Of a DNA stretch of 45,467 bases, positions 41,965 through 45,467 are shown piece by piece. Location: NCBI RefSeq assembly GCF_001642995.1, contig NZ_LOHS01000020.1, positions 1 through 45,467 on the forward strand, written 5' to 3'. Position 1 is the stretch's first letter. Every line of letters begins with the position of its first letter. The DNA comes from Streptomyces jeddahensis. Lineage in GTDB: Bacteria > Actinomycetota > Actinomycetes > Streptomycetales > Streptomycetaceae. Below the pieces are notes generated by a model. The model worked only from the letters and a program-made list of their open reading frames with translations, was not told the origin of the DNA and did no database searches. A program made the translations under genes and the position numbers.

Positions 41965-42979
41965 CCCCGCCGGCCCGCAGATAGGCGAGCGGGTCGATGT
42001 CGGAGCCGAAACCGGGCCCGGTCCGCACCTCGAAGTGCAGATGCGGGCCCGTGCTGTTGCCCGTGGAACCGGAGCGCGCTATGCGCTGGCCGCTCACCAC
42101 GTTCTGCCCCGCCTTCACGGTGAGCGCCGATAGATGCGCGTACTGGCTGTACTTGCCGTCCGCGTGCCGGATCACCACCTGGTAGCCGTAGGCGCCGCCC
42201 CAGCCCGCGGACACGACACGCCCGGCAGCGACGGCCTTGACGGAGGTGCCGGTGGGCACGGGGAAGTCGACCCCCGTGTGGTAACCCTTCGACCACGAGC
42301 CGCCGGCGGCGCGGTACGGGGTGCTGGGCGAGGCGGCGACGGGTGCGGCGAGCCGGCGCGTCTCGTGCTTTGTGCCTGTCCCGGCCCTCGTGTCGCTGCC
42401 ATTCGCCGCCTGCGAGGGCGCCTCGGACGTCGCCTCGGACGTACGGTCGTCTGAACGCCCGTCGGAGTCCTTGCTCTTGTCCTGCTTGCTCGAAACGTGC
42501 GCGTCGTCCGTGCCCGGTGTGGCCGAAACCCGTAGGGAGAGCCGCTGTCCGGGGATGATCAGGTTCGGGTCGGATCCGACCGTCCTACGGTTGACCGCGT
42601 ACAGCCGCTGCCAGCCGCCCCGCACCTGCCGCGCCTCGGCGATCCCGGAGAGGGTGTCGCCGCGGACGACGGTGTACATCTCGGCCGTCCCGGCGCCCGA
42701 CTGCGGTGTGGTCTCCGGTCTGACGTCCTTGACGTCGCGTTTCCTGTTGCCCTGCGGACTGCTCGCCGTACCGGTGCCGGAGGTGTCGCCCCCACGGTCC
42801 CCGCAGTCGTTGCCCGACTCGCAGGCCGCGGCCTTGTTCCAGGTCTCCACGTCGGCGGCATGCGCCGTGCCGGTGCCGATCAACGGTATGGCCATTCCGG
42901 CGCCACCGGCGGTGACGGTGAGCGATGCGCGGTTGATCCGGTTCGGCTGGTGACGGCGATGGCGACCGCGTACGGCCAT
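41954..42979 (-). CDS. Secreted LysM-M23 peptidoglycan endopeptidase
   Basis: The 341-aa protein has a signal peptide ending AHA-AD near residue 42 and a LysM peptidoglycan-binding domain (MYTVVRGDTLSGIAEARQV, NLIIPGQRLSL). A Ser/Asp/Lys-rich linker leads to a C-terminal M23 domain with GYHTGVDFPVPTG (His, Asp zinc ligands) and GPHLHFEVR (HxH). It should cleave peptide cross-links in the cell wall. ATG 42979 follows AAGGGGGG. The 3' ends of this gene and the DMT transporter overlap by 11 bp. Confidence 0.92.
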   Translation of the reverse strand: MAVRGRHRRHQPNRINRASLTVTAGGAGMAIPLIGTGTAHAADVETWNKAAACESGNDCGDRGGDTSGTGTASSPQGNRKRDVKDVRPETTPQSGAGTAEMYTVVRGDTLSGIAEARQVRGGWQRLYAVNRRTVGSDPNLIIPGQRLSLRVSATPGTDDAHVSSKQDKSKDSDGRSDDRTSEATSEAPSQAANGSDTRAGTGTKHETRRLAAPVAASPSTPYRAAGGSWSKGYHTGVDFPVPTGTSVKAVAAGRVVSAGWGGAYGYQVVIRHADGKYSQYAHLSALTVKAGQNVVSGQRIARSGSTGNSTGPHLHFEVRTGPGFGSDIDPLAYLRAGGVTI

Positions 42980-43311
42980 GGGAAGCCCCCCTTGCTTCTC
43001 ACTTGCGACGTACGAGGGCCGTCCCTGCACCCCCGCGGCATCAGGCGCCGCAAAAGTAGACGCCGGGAACACGCCGTGACAAGACAGCAATCGGCCGCTC
43101 AAATCCCTTCCGCGCACACCGAATTGCCCGGAAGGCCCGCCTGCACTGAACGGCCCGGCAACGCCCGACGTATGTCCCCTCGGCGCGCCGAAGGAAATTC
43201 ACTGCGTGCGGTTTCCGCGCGGGGCGGCACAGTGTCGCCCCGGACAGAGCACGCCGCGGAGCCATACTGGCCGTCACGACCGGCATTCCCGATTCCAGGA
43301 GCTACAGGCAC
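42980..43311. other. Divergent gap peptidase / gnd
   Basis: 332 bp without a gene. I looked for a ydaO-type cyclic di-AMP riboswitch, common upstream of Streptomyces cell-wall hydrolases, and do not see its conserved segments. An AGGAGCTAC stretch just before 43312 is the gnd ribosome binding site. Confidence 0.5.
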
Positions 43312-44751
43312 ATGAGCACTTCAGCCCAGATCGGCGTCACGGGGCTCGCGGTCATGGGGCGCAATCTCGCCCGTAATTTCGCGCGGAACGGCTACACCGT
43401 CGCCGTGCACAACCGCACCGTTTCCAGGACACAGGCCCTCATGAACGAGTTCGGGGACGAGGGGGATTTCATCGCCGCCGAATCGGCCAAGGAATTCGTC
43501 GCCGCGCTGGAGCGCCCGCGCCGCCTGGTGATCATGGTCAAGGCGGGCGGGCCGACCGACGCGGTGATCCATGAGTTCTCCCCGCTCCTGGAATCCGGCG
43601 ACATGATCATCGACGGCGGCAATGCGCACTTCGAGGACACCAGGCGCCGCGAGAAGGAACTGCGCGACCGCGGCATCCACTTCGTCGGCACCGGCATCTC
43701 CGGCGGCGAGGAGGGAGCGCTGCACGGGCCGAGCATCATGCCGGGCGGCTCGCCGGAGTCATACGCCTCGCTCGGTCCGATGCTGGAGAAGATCTCCGCG
43801 AAGGCCCCGGACGGCGCCCCCTGTGTGACCCACGTCGGCCCGGACGGCGCGGGGCACTTCGTGAAGATGGTGCACAACGGCATCGAGTACGCGGACATGC
43901 AGCTGATCGCGGAGGCGTACCAGCTGCTGCGGGACGTCGCGGGCTACTCCCCCGCGCAGATCGCCGACATCTTCCGCACCTGGAACCAGGGGCGGCTCGA
44001 CTCGTATCTGATCGAGATCACGGCGGAGGTCCTGTCGCACAAGGACGTCATGACGGACCAGCCGTTCGTGGACGTGGTGCAGGACCAGGCCGAGCAGAAG
44101 GGCACCGGCCGCTGGACCGTGCAGATCGCGCTCGACCTGGGTGTGCCGGTGTCCGGCATCGCGGAGGCCGTGTTCGCGCGGTCGCTCTCCGGGCACACGG
44201 ACCTCCGCAGAGCGGCACGCGGACTCGCGGGCCCCAAGCCGCAGCCGCTGGACAGGACCGAGGCGGGCCGGTTCGCCGACCAGGTCGAACAGGCGCTGTA
44301 CGCGTCGAAGATCGTGTCGTACACGCAGGGCTTCCACGAGATCGCGGCGGGCAGCCAGGAGTACGGCTGGGACATCGACCTCGGCGCGATCGCCTCGATC
44401 TGGCGCGGCGGATGCATCATCCGCGCGGCGTTCCTGGACCGCATCCGGACCGCGTACGGCGCCCGTCCGGACCTGCCGAGCCTCCTCGCCGACCATGGCT
44501 TCGCGCGCGAGATCGGCTCGGCGCAGGACGACTGGCGCGCGGTGCTGGTCGCGGCGACACAGCAGGGCGTGCCGACGCCCGGCTTCTCGGCGGCGCTCGC
44601 GTACTACGACGCCCTGCGCGCCGAACGCCTGCCGGCCGCGCTCACGCAGGGCCAGCGGGACTTCTTCGGCGCGCACACCTATCGGCGTACCGACCGTGAG
44701 GGTTCGTTCCACACGCGGTGGGGCGGAGACAGGTCCGAGATCCCGGCGTAG
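43312..44751 (+). CDS. gnd: 6-phosphogluconate dehydrogenase, decarboxylating
   Basis: The 479-aa enzyme converts 6-phosphogluconate to ribulose-5-phosphate with NADP reduction. It has the Rossmann loop GLAVMGRNLARNFARNG with VHNRTVSRTQ, the signature IIDGGNAHFEDTRRREKELR and GTGISGGEEGALHGPSIMPG. Catalytic Lys and Asn lie in GHFVKMVHNGIEYADMQLI. The C-terminal tail has RRTDREGSFHTRW. The length is that of the long, dimeric form. ATG 43312 follows AGGAG. It ends three bases before the convergent Pro-Gly-rich gene. Confidence 0.96.
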   Translation: MSTSAQIGVTGLAVMGRNLARNFARNGYTVAVHNRTVSRTQALMNEFGDEGDFIAAESAKEFVAALERPRRLVIMVKAGGPTDAVIHEFSPLLESGDMIIDGGNAHFEDTRRREKELRDRGIHFVGTGISGGEEGALHGPSIMPGGSPESYASLGPMLEKISAKAPDGAPCVTHVGPDGAGHFVKMVHNGIEYADMQLIAEAYQLLRDVAGYSPAQIADIFRTWNQGRLDSYLIEITAEVLSHKDVMTDQPFVDVVQDQAEQKGTGRWTVQIALDLGVPVSGIAEAVFARSLSGHTDLRRAARGLAGPKPQPLDRTEAGRFADQVEQALYASKIVSYTQGFHEIAAGSQEYGWDIDLGAIASIWRGGCIIRAAFLDRIRTAYGARPDLPSLLADHGFAREIGSAQDDWRAVLVAATQQGVPTPGFSAALAYYDALRAERLPAALTQGQRDFFGAHTYRRTDREGSFHTRWGGDRSEIPA

Positions 44752-44754
44752 GAC

Positions 44755-45099
44755 TCACCCGGGCCAGGAGACAGGCCCGGGCTCCGGGTCCGGCACCGGG
44801 TCGGGACCCGGCGGTTTGGGGATCGGCGACGGGGGTGGCTGCGGCACGGGGTTGGGTTGAGGACCTGGGCCTGGCCCTGGGCCTGGGCCGGGTCCTGGAC
44901 CGGGTCCTGGGCCGGGTCCTGGACTCGGACCTGGGGCAGGCCCTGGACCCGGTCCGGGCCCGGGCGCCGGGTCCGGGCCCGGGTGGGGCTCAGGACTCGG
45001 CGCCGGGTCCGGGTCGGGGACGGGGCCCGGCGGCGGATCGGGTTGCCCGGGGCCTGGTGTCGGACCAGGCCGGACCGGGTCGGGGAACGGATGGGTCAT
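44755..45099 (-). CDS. Pro-Gly-rich repetitive protein
   Basis: Behind GGAGG, ATG 45099 opens a 114-aa frame that is almost only Pro, Gly, Asp, Ala and Ser: PDPVRPGPTPGPGQPDPPPG, then about 25 residues of PGPGPG. There is no signal peptide or membrane helix, and no fold is expected beyond polyproline-like chain. The good ribosome site and stop next to gnd support translation, but a high-GC repeat can also produce a false frame. Function unknown. Confidence 0.5.
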   Translation of the reverse strand: MTHPFPDPVRPGPTPGPGQPDPPPGPVPDPDPAPSPEPHPGPDPAPGPGPGPGPAPGPSPGPGPGPGPGPGPGPGPGPGPQPNPVPQPPPSPIPKPPGPDPVPDPEPGPVSWPG

Positions 45100-45270
45100 G
45101 GCGCGCCTCCAGCGTCGACACGTCGACTTTCTGGACTTGTCCCCCGCGTACCCTGCGGTTTGCCGCCCACTCACTCCGTCGATGGACAGGGCTGGGCCCT
45201 CCGGGGGCTGCCAGCGCTTGGCCCACCGGGGGGTGCGTGAGGCCGTACGCAAGGGCACCCGCCGTCGTGG

Positions 45271-45340
45271 GTTGTGCCCACCCTCCCCCAGCTACCGCTG
45301 GGAGGTGCCCCCAGCCCTGCGGAACGACTGCCCACAACGG
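45271..45340. repeat. Streptomyces-type extragenic palindromic element
   Basis: GTTGTGCCCACCC, then CCTCCCCCAGC-TACC-GCTGGGAGG (45282-45305, a near-perfect hairpin), then GGAACGACTGCCCACAACGG. The outer strings match those at about 34794-34842. A further CTGCCCACAAGCGG follows at 45351. I recall this as a dispersed non-coding element of streptomycetes. Confidence 0.7.
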
Positions 45341-45376
45341 TCAGCGGCGCCTGCCCACAAGCGGCCAGGCAGCGCG

Positions 45377-45404
45377 AAGGCCCCTCGCTTCTGCGAGGGG
45401 CCTT
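45377..45404 (-). terminator. tRNA terminator hairpin
   Basis: AAGGCCCCTCGC pairs perfectly with GCGAGGGGCCTT over a 4-nt loop, about 10 bp beyond the 3' end of the minus-strand tRNA gene. Confidence 0.88.
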
Positions 45405-45413
45405 GCTTGTCTG

Positions 45414-45467
45414 TGCGCCGCCAGGGACTCGAACCCCGGACCCGCTGATTAAGAGTCAGCTGCTCTA
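45414..45467 (-). tRNA. tRNA-Lys (CUU), partial at window edge
   Basis: The minus strand reads the anticodon arm GCTGA-CTCTTAA-TCAGC with anticodon CUU (Lys). A T-arm CGGGG-TTCGAGT-CCCTG follows, then the acceptor 3' strand GCGGCGC with discriminator A. CCA is not encoded. The D-arm start and 5' acceptor strand lie beyond the right edge. Confidence 0.92.

Noticed and set aside
42980..43311. ydaO cyclic di-AMP riboswitch upstream of the LysM-M23 gene
   Set aside because: Common before such genes in streptomycetes, but I could not find its conserved sequence blocks on the minus strand.
44718..45452. 244-aa plus-strand frame through the Pro-Gly tract
   Set aside because: It overlaps the gnd end and the tRNA gene and merely reads the repeat antisense; the minus-strand frame has the ribosome binding site.

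Overview
The window is high-GC (about 70%) actinobacterial DNA with strong third-position GC bias, GTG/TTG starts, actinobacterial GlgA/GlgC, a Csp-type cysteine-rich protein, two DUF6479-type proteins and Streptomyces-style extragenic repeats. It is almost certainly a Streptomyces chromosome. The density of decayed genes in the first 12 kb suggests a chromosome arm.

Region 1 (1-8.5 kb) is an amine or amino-acid catabolic island around a PucR-type regulator. To its left, on the minus strand, lie a kinase-middle domain-class III aminotransferase fusion (1022 aa) and an M14-type zinc deacylase. To its right, on the plus strand, lie a HAD type II hydrolase and a broken FAD amine oxidase. The regulator sits between two ungapped 101-bp inverted copies of one non-coding element (about 91% identical). 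Each copy holds a TTGTGC-N4-GCACAA palindrome and has the same orientation towards its outward operon. Remnants of a PotD-like binding protein and of a second amine oxidase C-terminus lie in the left-hand gaps.

Region 2 (8.5-15.2 kb) is a collapsed beta-glucan or xyloglucan locus. Fragments of a GH3, a binding lipoprotein, a LacI regulator, a GH43 and an extra CBM46 remain beside an intact GH5_4-type endoglucanase, a GH31 alpha-xylosidase-like enzyme and an esterase. Two identical LacI-type operators remain between the dead divergent genes.

Region 3 (15.2-21.9 kb) holds a VapBC-like pair, small hypotheticals, an acyl-CoA dehydrogenase, a cysteine-rich four-helix-bundle protein with a long low-complexity N-terminus, an alpha/beta hydrolase plus phosphoribosyltransferase pair, a PEBP protein and a DUF6479-like membrane protein.

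Region 4 (22-28.1 kb) is a translationally coupled three-gene formate dehydrogenase operon (Cys-type catalytic subunit, FeS subunit, NrfD-like membrane subunit), then a DUF6479 protein flanked by two gene fragments.

Region 5 (28.2-31.1 kb) is a tightly overlapping Gfo/Idh-DUF6807-cupin operon behind a LacI-type box. Region 6 (31.3-37.8 kb) has an amidase, a GNAT, a 58-aa conserved-looking protein, an orphan PhnZ-like HD oxygenase, a zinc-ribbon SDR lacking the catalytic Tyr, and a wax ester synthase/DGAT. Region 7 (38-45.5 kb) is central carbon and envelope: glgA-glgC, a DMT transporter, a LysM-M23 peptidase, gnd, a Pro-Gly-rich protein and a partial tRNA-Lys. Functions come from motif recognition only; no database search was run.
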